DNA from: Lysobacterales bacterium 15-68-25
Lineage (GTDB): Bacteria > Pseudomonadota > Gammaproteobacteria > Xanthomonadales > Rhodanobacteraceae
Direction of reading: 5' to 3'
Assembly: GCA_002279065.1 (NCBI GenBank)
Contig: NCKB01000015.1
Span: 1-64,000 of the forward strand
Length of the DNA stretch: 64,000 nucleotides
The first letter of the stretch is position 1. The number at the start of each line of letters is the position of its first letter. The notes under the pieces were generated by a model, which did not search any database, had not been told where the DNA came from, and saw only the letters and a program-made list of their open reading frames with translations. Shown one piece after another: positions 16,020 to 25,416 of the stretch. The position numbers were made by a program, and so were the translations under genes.

Positions 16020-17453
16020 ATGACGTCCGTGTCCCCAAGCGAACCCACATCTCCGACCATGACCCCACCCGGCTATCTGCCCCCACTGGCCAACGTCATC
16101 GACCTGCTGGTCGACGTCGTCTGCGTGGTCAACCCCCAGCATGAGTTCGTCTATGTCAGCGCATCGAGCGAACAGATCTTCGGCTACCGGCCGGAAGAGA
16201 TGATCGGTCGACCGATGACCGACTTCATGCATCCGGACGATCGCGAGCGCACCTTCGCCCACGTCGCCGCCGTCGTGGACGGAGAGGCCCCGCCCCATTT
16301 CGAAAACCGTTATGTCCGCAAGGACGGCAACGTGGTCGACGTGATGTGGACGGCCCGCCATTCGCCGGAGGACGGGGTGCGCGTGGCGGTGGCTCGCGAC
16401 ATCACCCAGCGCAAGCGTTCCGAGTCGCTGCAGTCGGCGCTTTTCGCCATCTCGGAGGCAGCACATGCGGCGGCCGACCTGACCGAGCTGTTCGGTCGCG
16501 TGCACGCGATCATCGGCGACCTGCTGCCCGCGCGGAACTGTTTCGTCGCCCTCTATGACGAGCTCGAGGCCACACTGAGTTTCCCTTACTTCGTCGACGA
16601 GTTCGATGCCCCGCCCGAACCGCGCCAGCTGGACTCCGGCACCCTCAGCGGCGAGGTCATCCGCAGCGGGGAGCCACTGCTGTTCCGTTCGGATGACGTC
16701 GAGCACCCGTGCGAAAACGTCCGCGCGGTGATCGCGCGCCGCCCGCCCGGCCAGGCACCGCTGGCATGGCTGGGAGTACCGCTGATCACGCCACGCGGCG
16801 TCATCGGGGCCCTGGTGGTACAGAGCTATCACGGCGATGTGACCTACGGGGAGAACGACCTGCAACTGCTGCAGTTCGTCTCCACCCAGGTAGCGGCAGC
16901 GATCGAACGCAAGCAGATCCAGGCACAGCTCAACCACATGGCGCTGTACGACCACCTTACCGACCTGCCCAACCGCACGCTGTTCCGCGACCGGCTGGCG
17001 ACCGCGCTGTCACTGGCCCGGCGCGAGGTCGGCCGCGTGGCGATGCTCTATCTCGACCTGGACCGGTTCAAGGACGTCAATGACCAGCGGGGTCACGGCA
17101 CCGGCGACCAGTTGCTGCGTGAAGTGAGCAAGCGCCTGCTCGGATGCGTGCGCGAGTCGGACACCGTGGCCCGTCTCAGCGGCGACGAATTCGCGATCCT
17201 GCTGCCAAGGATCGAGCAGCACGAGGACGCACTCCGTGTCGCCGAAAAGCTGCGGCGCGCCATGCACCAGCCATTCGACATGCCCGGAGGGGCCGCCCAG
17301 GTATCGGCCAGCATCGGCATCGCGCTGTACCCCGACCATGGGGAGAACGAGGACGCACTGCTCAAGCGGGCCGACGACGCCATGTATGCGGCGAAGCGAC
17401 GCGGCGGCAACCGCCTGCTGATGAGCCTGGTGCTATCCGCGACGGACGACTAG
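16020..17453 (+). CDS. PAS-GAF-GGDEF diguanylate cyclase
   Basis: This 477-aa soluble protein has a PAS domain (residues about 25-135: FVYVSASSEQIFGYRPEEMI, DITQRKRSE), a GAF domain (about 145-295) and a GGDEF domain (about 310-470). The cyclase signature is SGDEF, with an RESD inhibitory site five residues before it. SGDEF variants are often active. It probably senses a small molecule or redox state through PAS and GAF and makes cyclic di-GMP. Neither the ATG at 16020 nor the in-frame ATG at 16059 has a clear ribosome site, so the start is uncertain. Confidence 0.92.
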   Translation: MTSVSPSEPTSPTMTPPGYLPPLANVIDLLVDVVCVVNPQHEFVYVSASSEQIFGYRPEEMIGRPMTDFMHPDDRERTFAHVAAVVDGEAPPHFENRYVRKDGNVVDVMWTARHSPEDGVRVAVARDITQRKRSESLQSALFAISEAAHAAADLTELFGRVHAIIGDLLPARNCFVALYDELEATLSFPYFVDEFDAPPEPRQLDSGTLSGEVIRSGEPLLFRSDDVEHPCENVRAVIARRPPGQAPLAWLGVPLITPRGVIGALVVQSYHGDVTYGENDLQLLQFVSTQVAAAIERKQIQAQLNHMALYDHLTDLPNRTLFRDRLATALSLARREVGRVAMLYLDLDRFKDVNDQRGHGTGDQLLREVSKRLLGCVRESDTVARLSGDEFAILLPRIEQHEDALRVAEKLRRAMHQPFDMPGGAAQVSASIGIALYPDHGENEDALLKRADDAMYAAKRRGGNRLLMSLVLSATDD

Positions 17454-17551
17454 GCGAGCCGGCAAAGGCGTCGTTATTGACCAGCATCAAGAAGGTTCTG
17501 GCGGCAGGCGCGACAGTGGGGGGGCTTACATACCCATCTGGAGATTCCATC

Positions 17552-18109
17552 ATGCGCCGCGCCACCCTGTTTGCCCTCACCGCAACCCTTTCCCTGGCCT
17601 GCAGCCTGCCATTGCCCGCCTTCTCCGCCGGGCAGCAGAGTCGTCCGGTTGCCGGTAGCAGCGCGACGGGCAGCAAGACCATCTATGGGTCGCAGCTGAT
17701 GACTCCCGCCGAGCGCAGCGCCTACCGGCAGAAGATGCGCAGCCTGAAGACGGTGCAGGAACGCGAGGCGTTCCGTATGCAGCATCACGAGGAAATGCAG
17801 AAGCGCGCCCAGGAGCGCGGCATGCAATTGCCCGACATGCCTCCGACAGGGGGAGCGCGTGGCGGCATGGGTCCGGGCATGGGTCCGGGCATGGGGCCCG
17901 GCATGAAGCAAGGGGCAGGCATGGGTCCCGGGATGAGGCAGGGGGCGGGCGCCGGCATGCAGCGCATGCGCGTCCAGACGGAGCAGGAAACCCGTGAGCG
18001 CACCCAGCCGCAGACGCCGTCGTCGTCTGGCAAGGGTGAGCCGACGCGCAAGCAGACCGAGCAGGAGCAGCGCGAGCGCAACACGGGCGACCAGAGCGGC
18101 GGCAACTGA
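17552..18109 (+). CDS. Secreted Met/Gly-rich protein
   Basis: This 185-aa protein has a signal peptide (residues 1-26) and a helical segment with MTPAERSAYRQKMRSL and EEMQKRAQERG, a pattern shared with small periplasmic CpxP/Spy-like proteins. A Met-rich repeat region follows (GPGM units, residues about 105-135), then a Gln/Glu/Arg-rich tail. Clustered Met in Gly-Pro context suggests binding of Cu(I) or another soft metal; that is inference. CTGGAG precedes the ATG. It heads a likely operon with a dihaem peroxidase (44 bases downstream) and cytochrome b561, so a role in periplasmic redox or copper protection is plausible. Confidence 0.75.
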   Translation: MRRATLFALTATLSLACSLPLPAFSAGQQSRPVAGSSATGSKTIYGSQLMTPAERSAYRQKMRSLKTVQEREAFRMQHHEEMQKRAQERGMQLPDMPPTGGARGGMGPGMGPGMGPGMKQGAGMGPGMRQGAGAGMQRMRVQTEQETRERTQPQTPSSSGKGEPTRKQTEQEQRERNTGDQSGGN

Positions 18110-18153
18110 GCGCGCGCCGCGCTTTACTGTCCCATCACTGGAGGAACGGTGCC

Positions 18154-19194
18154 ATGCGATCGCTTTCCCTTATCGTTTCAATGACGCTGGCCAGCCTGAT
18201 GGCCGCACCCGCCTGGTCGCAGTCCGACCTGCAGCGGCAGGCCCAGCAGCTGTTCAAGCCGATCCCCTCGACGCCACCGGCGCTGCCGGGCAATCCGGCG
18301 ACGCCCGAGCGTGTGGCGCTGGGCAAGATGCTCTACTTCGATCCGCGCCTGTCCGAGAGTCATGCGATCAGCTGCAACTCGTGCCACATGGTCGGCATGG
18401 GTGGCGTGGATCTGCAGGAAACCTCGCTCGGCCACCGCTGGCAGCACGGTGGCCGCAACGCGCCCACGGTGTACAACGCGGTATTCGACATCGCCCAGTT
18501 CTGGGACGGTCGCGCCAAGGATCTCGAGCAACAGGCCGGCGGGCCGTTGGTGAACCCGGTGGAGATGGATACCACCGAGGCCCACGTGGTCGAGCAGCTG
18601 CGCGCCATCCCGGGCTATGTCCAGGCGTTCGCCAAGGCGTTTCCCGGGGGAGGCGACGCGATCACGTTCGAGAACATCCGTCGTGCCATCGCCTTGTTCG
18701 AAGCCACGCTGATCACCCCGAACGCACCGTTCGACCGCTACCTGAAGGGCGATGCCAAGGCGCTCGATGCGAGCCAGCGCGAAGGGCTGGCGCTGTTCAT
18801 CAACAAGGGCTGTGCCGCCTGCCACGCCGGCATCAACGTCGGTGGCGCCATGTATGCGCCATTTGGCGTGGTCGAGCGTCCCGGTGCGGAGATCCTGCCG
18901 CCGGATGATCGCGGCCGCTTCGCCGTGACCAAGACGGCGAGCGACGCCTACGTGTTCCGGGTACCGTCCCTGCGCAACGTCGCGCTGACGCCGCCGTACT
19001 TCCACTCGGGCAAGGTATGGGACCTGCGCCAGGCGGTGGCGGTAATGGGCAGCAGCCAGCTCGGGGCCCAGCTCACGGATGCGGAGATCGACAGCATCAC
19101 CGCCTTCCTCGGCAGCCTGTCCGGCGACCAACCGAAGGTCACCTTGCCGATCCTGCCGCCCAGCGTCGCCACCACGCCACGCCCCAAGCCCTGA
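18154..19194 (+). CDS. Dihaem cytochrome c peroxidase
   Basis: This 346-aa periplasmic protein has a signal peptide cleaved after about WSQ. Two c-type haem sites are present: C74-N-S-C-H78 and C220-A-A-C-H224. Other conserved parts are LGKMLYFDPRLS at the start and PSLRNVALTPPYFHSG toward the C-terminus. The family reduces hydrogen peroxide to water using electrons from small cytochromes or quinol donors. The neighbouring cytochrome b561 (19 bases downstream) could supply electrons from the quinone pool. The length is typical for CcpA/BCCP-type peroxidases. Confidence 0.93.
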   Translation: MRSLSLIVSMTLASLMAAPAWSQSDLQRQAQQLFKPIPSTPPALPGNPATPERVALGKMLYFDPRLSESHAISCNSCHMVGMGGVDLQETSLGHRWQHGGRNAPTVYNAVFDIAQFWDGRAKDLEQQAGGPLVNPVEMDTTEAHVVEQLRAIPGYVQAFAKAFPGGGDAITFENIRRAIALFEATLITPNAPFDRYLKGDAKALDASQREGLALFINKGCAACHAGINVGGAMYAPFGVVERPGAEILPPDDRGRFAVTKTASDAYVFRVPSLRNVALTPPYFHSGKVWDLRQAVAVMGSSQLGAQLTDAEIDSITAFLGSLSGDQPKVTLPILPPSVATTPRPKP

Positions 19195-19212
19195 GCCCGG
19201 GACCGCCGATCG

Positions 19213-19752
19213 ATGCATGCTGCTGCCCGCAACAGCCGCTACTCCGCGACGGTCCGCTGGGCCCATTGGCTGACCGTGCTGGCCGTCGCGGCGGCCTACC
19301 TGCTGGTGGAGCTGGGGGATGACGACGAGCATGGCGGCACCGCCGGGTCCGCCATGCAGGGCCACTACCTGGCCGGGCTGGTGGTGCTCGGCCTGTTGCT
19401 GGTCCGCGTCATCGGGATGGCGATCGGCCCCCGGCCGCCGATCGTTCCGGCGCCAGGCCATCTCTCCGTGCTGGTAGCGCGGGTCACGCACCTGGCGTTG
19501 TACCTGTTCCTGCTGGCGCAGCCGATCATCGGCATCCTCTCCGTGAACTACGCCGGCGAGACGGTCACCTTGCCTTGGTCCGGCACGGCCTTGCCTGCGC
19601 TGGTGCATGCCGACCCGGGCGCGCGCGAGTTCGTCGAGGAACTGCACGAGTCGCTGGGCGAGATCTTCTACTGGGTGATCGGCCTGCACGTGGTGGCCGC
19701 GCTCTGGCACCACTTCGTGAAGGGAGACAACACACTGCGGCGGATGCTGTAG
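19213..19752 (+). CDS. Cytochrome b561-type membrane protein
   Basis: This 179-aa inner-membrane protein has four hydrophobic helices. Conserved His residues (RWAHWL, QGHYLAG, HESLGEIFYWVIGLHV) should ligate two b haems. The family passes electrons between quinol and a periplasmic partner. It directly follows the dihaem peroxidase gene, supporting a quinol-to-peroxidase path. A DDDEHGG loop near residue 40 gives a short acidic periplasmic patch. It is convergent with a PanE-like gene 10 bases away. Confidence 0.9.
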   Translation: MHAAARNSRYSATVRWAHWLTVLAVAAAYLLVELGDDDEHGGTAGSAMQGHYLAGLVVLGLLLVRVIGMAIGPRPPIVPAPGHLSVLVARVTHLALYLFLLAQPIIGILSVNYAGETVTLPWSGTALPALVHADPGAREFVEELHESLGEIFYWVIGLHVVAALWHHFVKGDNTLRRML

Positions 19753-19762
19753 CGGCCCCCGG

Positions 19763-20704
19763 TCAACCGGCCCGTCGCCGCGCCTCGTACGCCTGCAGGT
19801 GCACCCACGCCAGATCCAGCAGCGGCGCCGCCTGCCCGGCCGCGCGGGCCCGGCGCAGCATGTCGCCGACGATGTGCGCGCCCTCGGTGCGCTGGCCGCT
19901 CTCCAGGTCGCGCAGCATCGATGCGGTGACGCTCGATCCGGCCTGGGTCAGCATGCCCAGTGCCTTGTCCCGGGCCTCGGCAGGGATCGGTTGCCCCGCG
20001 GCTTCCGCCACGGCCAGGCACTCGCCGTACAGCCCCTCGATGAAGGCGCGGCCGCCCTCGGCCCCGACAATGTCGCCGACGCTGGCCCGCATCAGGCAGG
20101 TGGCGCCGGCCAGCGCGGTGAGAAAGGTGAACTTGATCCACTGGTCGCGGGCGATGTGCTCCGAGTAATGGAACTCCACGCCTGCCGCGGCGAAGGCGTC
20201 GGCCAGCGCCTGGCAGCGGGCGCTGCGCGGATCGCCCGCCCGCTCGCCGAACGTCACCGACGCCGGGCGCCCCAGATGCAGCACCTCGCCACCGTCGTTC
20301 TTGGTAGCACTGATGAAGCACAGCCCGCCGAGCACGCGATGCGCGCCGAAGCGCCCATCCAGTGCCTCGTAGTGCTTCAGGCCGTTGAGGATCGGCCAGA
20401 CCGTGGTGCCCTCGCCCACCGCCGGCGCGATGGCCTCGACCGAGGAGTCCAGGTCGTATGCCTTGCAGCTCAGCAGCACCACGTCGAACGGACGGGCGGC
20501 GGCAGCCTCGGGCAATTGCGGTGCGGTGAGGTGCTGCACCGGGAACCGGGCGTCGCCCAGCGGACTGCGGATCACCAGCCCGTCACGATCCAGCTGCGCG
20601 GCACGGGCCTCGCGTACCAGGAAGGTCACGTCCAAGCCCGCCTGGGCCAGACGTCCGCCGAAATAGCCACCGGTGCCGCCGGCACCGAGGACGAGCATGC
20701 GCAT
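19763..20704 (-). CDS. panE: 2-dehydropantoate 2-reductase family protein
   Basis: This 313-aa NADPH-dependent reductase has GAGGTGGYFGG at residues 7-17, PILNGLKHYE (the Asn-Gly pair near 110), a catalytic-type Lys in QWIKFTFLTA, and the SMLRDLESGQRTE block that binds ketopantoate. In the pantothenate pathway PanE reduces ketopantoate to pantoate. Many genomes have several paralogues acting on other 2-oxo acids, and the gene is not with other pan genes, so the exact substrate is open. AGGAG precedes the start codon. Confidence 0.85.
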   Translation of the reverse strand: MRMLVLGAGGTGGYFGGRLAQAGLDVTFLVREARAAQLDRDGLVIRSPLGDARFPVQHLTAPQLPEAAAARPFDVVLLSCKAYDLDSSVEAIAPAVGEGTTVWPILNGLKHYEALDGRFGAHRVLGGLCFISATKNDGGEVLHLGRPASVTFGERAGDPRSARCQALADAFAAAGVEFHYSEHIARDQWIKFTFLTALAGATCLMRASVGDIVGAEGGRAFIEGLYGECLAVAEAAGQPIPAEARDKALGMLTQAGSSVTASMLRDLESGQRTEGAHIVGDMLRRARAAGQAAPLLDLAWVHLQAYEARRRAG

Positions 20705-20991
20705 GGGAAACTCCTGCTGGGGAATCAGGGGTCCTCCAGTGTAGACGCTGAGCGCACGCCCGGACTCCGTCCGTCGGCCGGGTCGTGAGGTTGCCGGCCC
20801 ATCCGGTCCGCATGCCGGAGCCGGTCACACCCCGCCTGCAACCGTGAACGCATGATGATCCGGCCGGCAACGAGGGGCCCATGGATCGCGCTCTGTTCAC
20901 GGTGCCGCCGGCAGCCTTGTCCGCCGGGCCGCTCGCCGCGCCCCGAAGAGCCGGGACACGACGAAGAACGGTCGCAACGATGAGGTACGCC

Positions 20992-22566
20992 ATGGGCCGG
21001 ACCCTGCCGAAACTCGCGCTCATCCTGCTCGCCGCACTGGCGCTGGGCGGCTGCGCCACGTTGCGCAAGGACTTCGTGAAACACCCCTCGACTGCCCTTC
21101 CCCCTCGACACGACACGCCGAGCACGCGCTACGTGCACAGGGAAGTATCGCGGCATGGCGACCTGTCCGGCTTCCGCCTGCTGACCTTCAGCACCAATGC
21201 ACTGATGAGTCGCGTGGCATTGGCCGACCATGCCGAACACACCATCGACCTGCAGTACTACCTCTTCGCCAACGACGACACCGGCCGGCTGGTTGCCCAG
21301 CGCCTGCTCGCCGCGGCCGACCGCGGCGTGCGCGTGCGGCTGCTGCTGGACGACATCAACGTGGGCGACGAGATCGACATGCTCGACGCGCTCGACGCGC
21401 ATCCGAACATCGAGGTGCGGCTGTTCAATCCGTTCGGCACCCAGGCCCGCTCGGGGCTGGCCAAGGCCGCGCAGTTCGTGCTCGACGGCAGCCGGCTCAA
21501 CCACCGCATGCACAACAAGTCCTTCATCGTGGACAACAGCGTCGCGGTGATCGGCGGGCGCAACATCGGCGACGACTACTTCGACGCAGGGCGGAACACC
21601 CACTTCCGCGATCTCGACCTGATCGCCATCGGCCCGGTGGTCCGGCAGGCCTCGCGGGCCTTCGACACCTACTGGAACTGCGATGCGGCCTACCCGGTGA
21701 AGGCGTACAGCGGCACGCACGCCGGTCCGGCCGATCTGGCCAGGCTGCGCGAGGAACTGGCGCAGCACGCACGCCGGTTCGCGCAGAGCGATTATGCGCA
21801 GGCCACGCTGGACCAGCTGCCGCATGGCCCTTCCGGTGACCGGCCCGGCAAGTGGTTCTGGGGCCACGCGGTGCTGGTGGCCGACCAGCCGGCGAAGATC
21901 GACGGCGACGGCGACGACCCGCAGTTGCGCATCGGCCCGGACATCAAGGCGATGATGGACGGCGCGAAGCATGACGTACGGCTGATCTCGCCCTACTTCA
22001 TTCCCGGCGACGACGGCACGCGTCTCCTCACCGGCATCACCGCGCGGGGCGTACGCGTACAGGTGCTGACCAACTCGCTGGCCTCCACCGACGAGCCGGC
22101 CGTGCATGCCGGCTATTCGCGCTACCGCCTGCCGCTGCTGCGCGGCGGCGTCGAGCTCTACGAATTGCGCCCTCAGCCGGGAGCGAGGCAGACGGCCACG
22201 GACGCGGGCAAATCCTCCGGCGTGAGCCTGCACGCCAAGGCCATCGTGGTGGATTCGCACGAGACCTTCATCGGCTCAATGAACATGGACGAGCGCTCGA
22301 AGCTGCTCAACACCGAGATGGGCATCATCGTGGACAACGCGCCACTGGCGAAGGCAGTGGAACAGTTCTTCGACTCGGCCACCACCCCGGTCCGCGCGTG
22401 GCGCGTGATGCTCGACCCCGCCCAGCCGCCCGGGCACGCTTCGCTGATCTGGCGAGGCATGGACGACGGTCGGATGGTGACGCACACCAGCGACCCGGAC
22501 GCGACGACAGGACGCAAGGTCGAGGTCGGCCTGATCAAGCTTCTGCCGGTGGAGAACCTGCTCTAG
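20992..22566 (+). CDS. Phospholipase D family lipoprotein (ClsC/YmdC-like cardiolipin synthase)
   Basis: This 524-aa protein has a lipoprotein signal (LILLAALALGGC). Two HKD motifs are complete: HNKSFIVDNSVAVIGGRN near residue 172 and HAKAIVVDSHETFIGSMN near 412. The two-HKD layout and the SRVALADHAEHTIDLQYYLF opening resemble ClsC/YmdC, which makes cardiolipin from phosphatidylglycerol and phosphatidylethanolamine. E. coli ClsC works with the neighbour YmdB; no such neighbour exists here. Start 20992 follows a GAGG; ATG 20980 is an in-frame alternative. The 287 bases upstream hold no gene. Confidence 0.85.
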   Translation: MGRTLPKLALILLAALALGGCATLRKDFVKHPSTALPPRHDTPSTRYVHREVSRHGDLSGFRLLTFSTNALMSRVALADHAEHTIDLQYYLFANDDTGRLVAQRLLAAADRGVRVRLLLDDINVGDEIDMLDALDAHPNIEVRLFNPFGTQARSGLAKAAQFVLDGSRLNHRMHNKSFIVDNSVAVIGGRNIGDDYFDAGRNTHFRDLDLIAIGPVVRQASRAFDTYWNCDAAYPVKAYSGTHAGPADLARLREELAQHARRFAQSDYAQATLDQLPHGPSGDRPGKWFWGHAVLVADQPAKIDGDGDDPQLRIGPDIKAMMDGAKHDVRLISPYFIPGDDGTRLLTGITARGVRVQVLTNSLASTDEPAVHAGYSRYRLPLLRGGVELYELRPQPGARQTATDAGKSSGVSLHAKAIVVDSHETFIGSMNMDERSKLLNTEMGIIVDNAPLAKAVEQFFDSATTPVRAWRVMLDPAQPPGHASLIWRGMDDGRMVTHTSDPDATTGRKVEVGLIKLLPVENLL

Positions 22567-22614
22567 AGGCAGCCGCCATTCCGGATGGCAACCTACGCCC
22601 GCCGCGTCGGGGCA

Positions 22615-23559
22615 TCACCCGGGCCGCCGGTTCACCAGCCACAGGCCCACAGCGATCGCCGCGCCGCCGAGCCATTGCGAGGGCGCCAGCGTGGTATGCA
22701 ACACCACGAAGCTCAGCAACACCGCGAACAGCGGTGCGAGGAACAGCCAGCCGCTGGCATGCGTGGCGCCACCCCGGCGCAGCGCCACGAACCACAGGCC
22801 GAACGATCCGGCCGAGGCCGGGATCGCCAGCCAGGCGAACCAGCCCCAGTTGCGCAGGGCGAAGTCGGCCGGCCAGCGCTCGCCACCTGCATGCGCGAGC
22901 GCCAGCAACACCAGCGAGCCCACCAGCATCTGCCAGAAGTTCAGCGCCAGCCCGCCGATCGGCAACGCAGCGCGCTTGTTCACCGTGGTCGCGACCGCCC
23001 AGCACACCGCCGATGCCAGGCAGCACAGCTCGCCGAACAGGGCCGCACGCTGTCCCTGCAGCAACGCCCCTGGCCCGATCGCCAGCGCCACGCCGACCAT
23101 GCCGAGCACGAGCCCGACGAGCCGCACCGCGCCCAGCCGCTCGTGCAGGAACAGTCGCCCCAGCAGGGCGACCCAGATCGGATTGCTGAACAGCAGGATC
23201 GCCGCGGCAGCCGCCGGGATCGTCCGCATCCCGACGAACAGCAGGCCCATCACCGCGGCGGTCTGCAGCAGCCCGATCGACCCGACCACCGGCACGTGCC
23301 GCCAGCGCATGCCTGGTGGCCACAACGCCCTGGCCAACGGCATCCGGCTCGCCAACAGCAGCGGCAAGGTGGCCAGTGCGGCCACGAGGAAGCGCCAACC
23401 CACCAGCAGGATCGCCGGTACGCCATGCGACAGCAGGATCTTCCCGGCGATGAAACTCGAACCCATCAGGAACGTGGCCCCGACCAACAGGGCATAGAAG
23501 CCGGGGTCCGGGGCATGTCGGTCGACGTGCCGGGTGGTCATCGGAAGGTGGAGGTGCAC
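22615..23559 (-). CDS. EamA/DMT-family transporter
   Basis: This 314-aa inner-membrane protein has about ten helices arranged as two EamA repeats (GATFLMGSSFIAGKILLSHG at the start of the first; LASAVCWAVATTVNKRAAL at the second). The family exports metabolites such as amino acids or purines; the substrate is unknown. It is convergent with the cardiolipin-synthase-like gene and monocistronic. An internal ATG six codons in is an alternative start. Confidence 0.88.
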   Translation of the reverse strand: MHLHLPMTTRHVDRHAPDPGFYALLVGATFLMGSSFIAGKILLSHGVPAILLVGWRFLVAALATLPLLLASRMPLARALWPPGMRWRHVPVVGSIGLLQTAAVMGLLFVGMRTIPAAAAAILLFSNPIWVALLGRLFLHERLGAVRLVGLVLGMVGVALAIGPGALLQGQRAALFGELCCLASAVCWAVATTVNKRAALPIGGLALNFWQMLVGSLVLLALAHAGGERWPADFALRNWGWFAWLAIPASAGSFGLWFVALRRGGATHASGWLFLAPLFAVLLSFVVLHTTLAPSQWLGGAAIAVGLWLVNRRPG

Positions 23560-23672
23560 GGCATGGCTGCCACGCTAGCGAGCGCATCGGCAAAGTGTCG
23601 ACACGGCCTTGGTCGAATGCGAAACACGCGGGCCCGGCCTCCACCGGGCCCGCGCCTTGCGGACACTGGAGA

Positions 23673-25268
23673 TCAGCGCCCCAGGTCGGACAGGAAGCGC
23701 TTGCTGTATTCCAACGCGGTGGTGCCGTCGAGCGAGTTGCACACCGGCGAGGCGTAGCCGGTGCTGCCGCCGGCACACGGGGTGTCGCGATCCAGCGACC
23801 AGAAATGCACGCCGACCAGGCCGGCGTTGATCGCGTAGCTGGTCATGGTGTCCACGTCGGCCGCGGTGAAGACCTCGCTGCTCACGTCGTTGGTACCGAT
23901 CATCGGGGTCAGCTCGATGTGGTTGGCCGGCACCCCATAGGTGTGCTGCAGGTTGGTCACCGCCTGGATCGCCGACTGGCCCATGTCGCACTGGCCGTTG
24001 GCGACCACGCACACGCCGGGGCTGGCCGCGCCGTAGTCCATCACCATCAGGTTGATGGTGTAGTTCTGCAGCGAGGAAGCCAGTACCGAACGCACCACCA
24101 TGTCGCCCACGCCGTTCAGTCCGCCGTAGCTGCCGTCGGAAGCGGCCAGCGTAGCCAGCGTGAACGAGAAGCGCAGGTTCGGGTACAGGCTCTGCGCATA
24201 GACGGCGCCGGCGACCAGGTTGTCGATCTGGGCCTGGGTCTGGCCACCCTCGATGTCGAAGTCCACGCCGACCATGTGCGAGGTGTAGTAGGTCGCGATG
24301 AACTGCGCCATGCCGGAGGGCGTGCCGCAGGTGAAGCTGCCCGCCTGGCCGCCGGTGGACACCACGTAGTTCACGCCGGCATTGGCCAGCGGCTGGATGT
24401 TGGCCGTGGCGAAGCTCGCCGCCGGGATGCCGCCCCAGCTCTCGCTGCCGCACTCGCCGGAGGCGAACGCCAGGGTGATCGCGCCGATGTTGGGCAGGTA
24501 GTCGGAGACCAGGCTACCGCTGCCGACCACCGGGATCGGCGAGCCGGTGGCCGCCGCGGTGCGCATGGTGTTGGTGTTCCAGTCGAGATTGATGGTGACG
24601 TCCTTGTAGGGACTGAACAGCAGCGTGCCCGGCGCCGGACCGCCGGTGCCACCGGTCCCGCCCGTTCCTCCGGTGCCACCTGTGCCACCGGTGCCGCCTG
24701 TTCCCCCGGTCCCCCCGGTCCCCCCGGTCCCACCACTGCTGGAACCATCGCAGCTGCCCTGCGAGGTCCACGGCTGCGCCGAACCCGTGGGGCCGTTGTG
24801 GGTCGCCGGATCGTCGCCCTGGGTCCACCAGTTGGCCACGTAGTTGATGCCGTTCTCGCTCGCCGTGTCGCCACCGACATAGGCGGTGCTGGCGCTCCAG
24901 GCGGTGGCGCAGGTGGAGCCGGTTCCGCCGGTGCCACCACCCGAACCGCCACCCGCGCCGCCGGTGTCGCCGCAACCTCCTTGCGAAGTCCACGGCTGGC
25001 CGGAGCCCGAACCACCGTTGTGGGTGGCCGGATCGTCGCCCTGGGTCCACCAGTTGGCCACGTAGTTCACACCGCCTTCGCTGACGGTGGCGCCGCCGGA
25101 ATACGCCGTGGTCGAACTCCACGGCGCGGCGCAAGCCGCGACGGTCTGCGCATGCAGCGGCTGCACCGGCAACGCCGACAGCAGCCCCGCGGAGATCACC
25201 GAACCGCCCAGGCTGCCGAGCACGCCGAGGGCCAGCCGGGACAGGGATATCGATCGCTTCACAAGCAT
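23673..25268 (-). CDS. Secreted GH18 chitinase with two chitin-binding modules
   Basis: This 531-aa secreted protein has a long signal peptide (cleaved about LHAQT) and two CBM5/12 modules (residues about 45-95 and 115-165, each with the WWTQGDDPATHN signature). A flexible Thr-Gly-Gly repeat linker (about 175-205) is followed by a GH18 catalytic domain (about 210-530). The acid pair and catalytic Glu are in VDFDIEGG near 337. It should hydrolyse chitin outside the cell. The start is fixed by GGAGGAAATCCC before ATG 25268. A LacI-type palindrome overlaps its promoter and another lies 200 bases further upstream. Confidence 0.93.
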   Translation of the reverse strand: MLVKRSISLSRLALGVLGSLGGSVISAGLLSALPVQPLHAQTVAACAAPWSSTTAYSGGATVSEGGVNYVANWWTQGDDPATHNGGSGSGQPWTSQGGCGDTGGAGGGSGGGTGGTGSTCATAWSASTAYVGGDTASENGINYVANWWTQGDDPATHNGPTGSAQPWTSQGSCDGSSSGGTGGTGGTGGTGGTGGTGGTGGTGGTGGTGGPAPGTLLFSPYKDVTINLDWNTNTMRTAAATGSPIPVVGSGSLVSDYLPNIGAITLAFASGECGSESWGGIPAASFATANIQPLANAGVNYVVSTGGQAGSFTCGTPSGMAQFIATYYTSHMVGVDFDIEGGQTQAQIDNLVAGAVYAQSLYPNLRFSFTLATLAASDGSYGGLNGVGDMVVRSVLASSLQNYTINLMVMDYGAASPGVCVVANGQCDMGQSAIQAVTNLQHTYGVPANHIELTPMIGTNDVSSEVFTAADVDTMTSYAINAGLVGVHFWSLDRDTPCAGGSTGYASPVCNSLDGTTALEYSKRFLSDLGR

Positions 25269-25416
25269 GGGATTTCCTCCAGTTGAAATTCATCACTGCA
25301 TGGATGGATCGGACGAAGCCCCGACCGGCGTCCTCCGGTCGGCGGGGAGGGCTCGCCGCCGCGTCCTTGCCGCTACCGCATGTCTGGGTGTTGCCGGCCC
25401 TTGTTAGCGTTGATAT

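Noticed and set aside
17860-17960. Short direct repeats (gggtccgggcat) as a CRISPR or VNTR element
   Set aside because: They are in frame inside the Met-rich secreted protein and code for GPGM units; no spacers of CRISPR type.
23700-23790. Cys-rich C-terminus of the chitinase as a separate small gene
   Set aside because: It continues the GH18 domain in frame without a stop.
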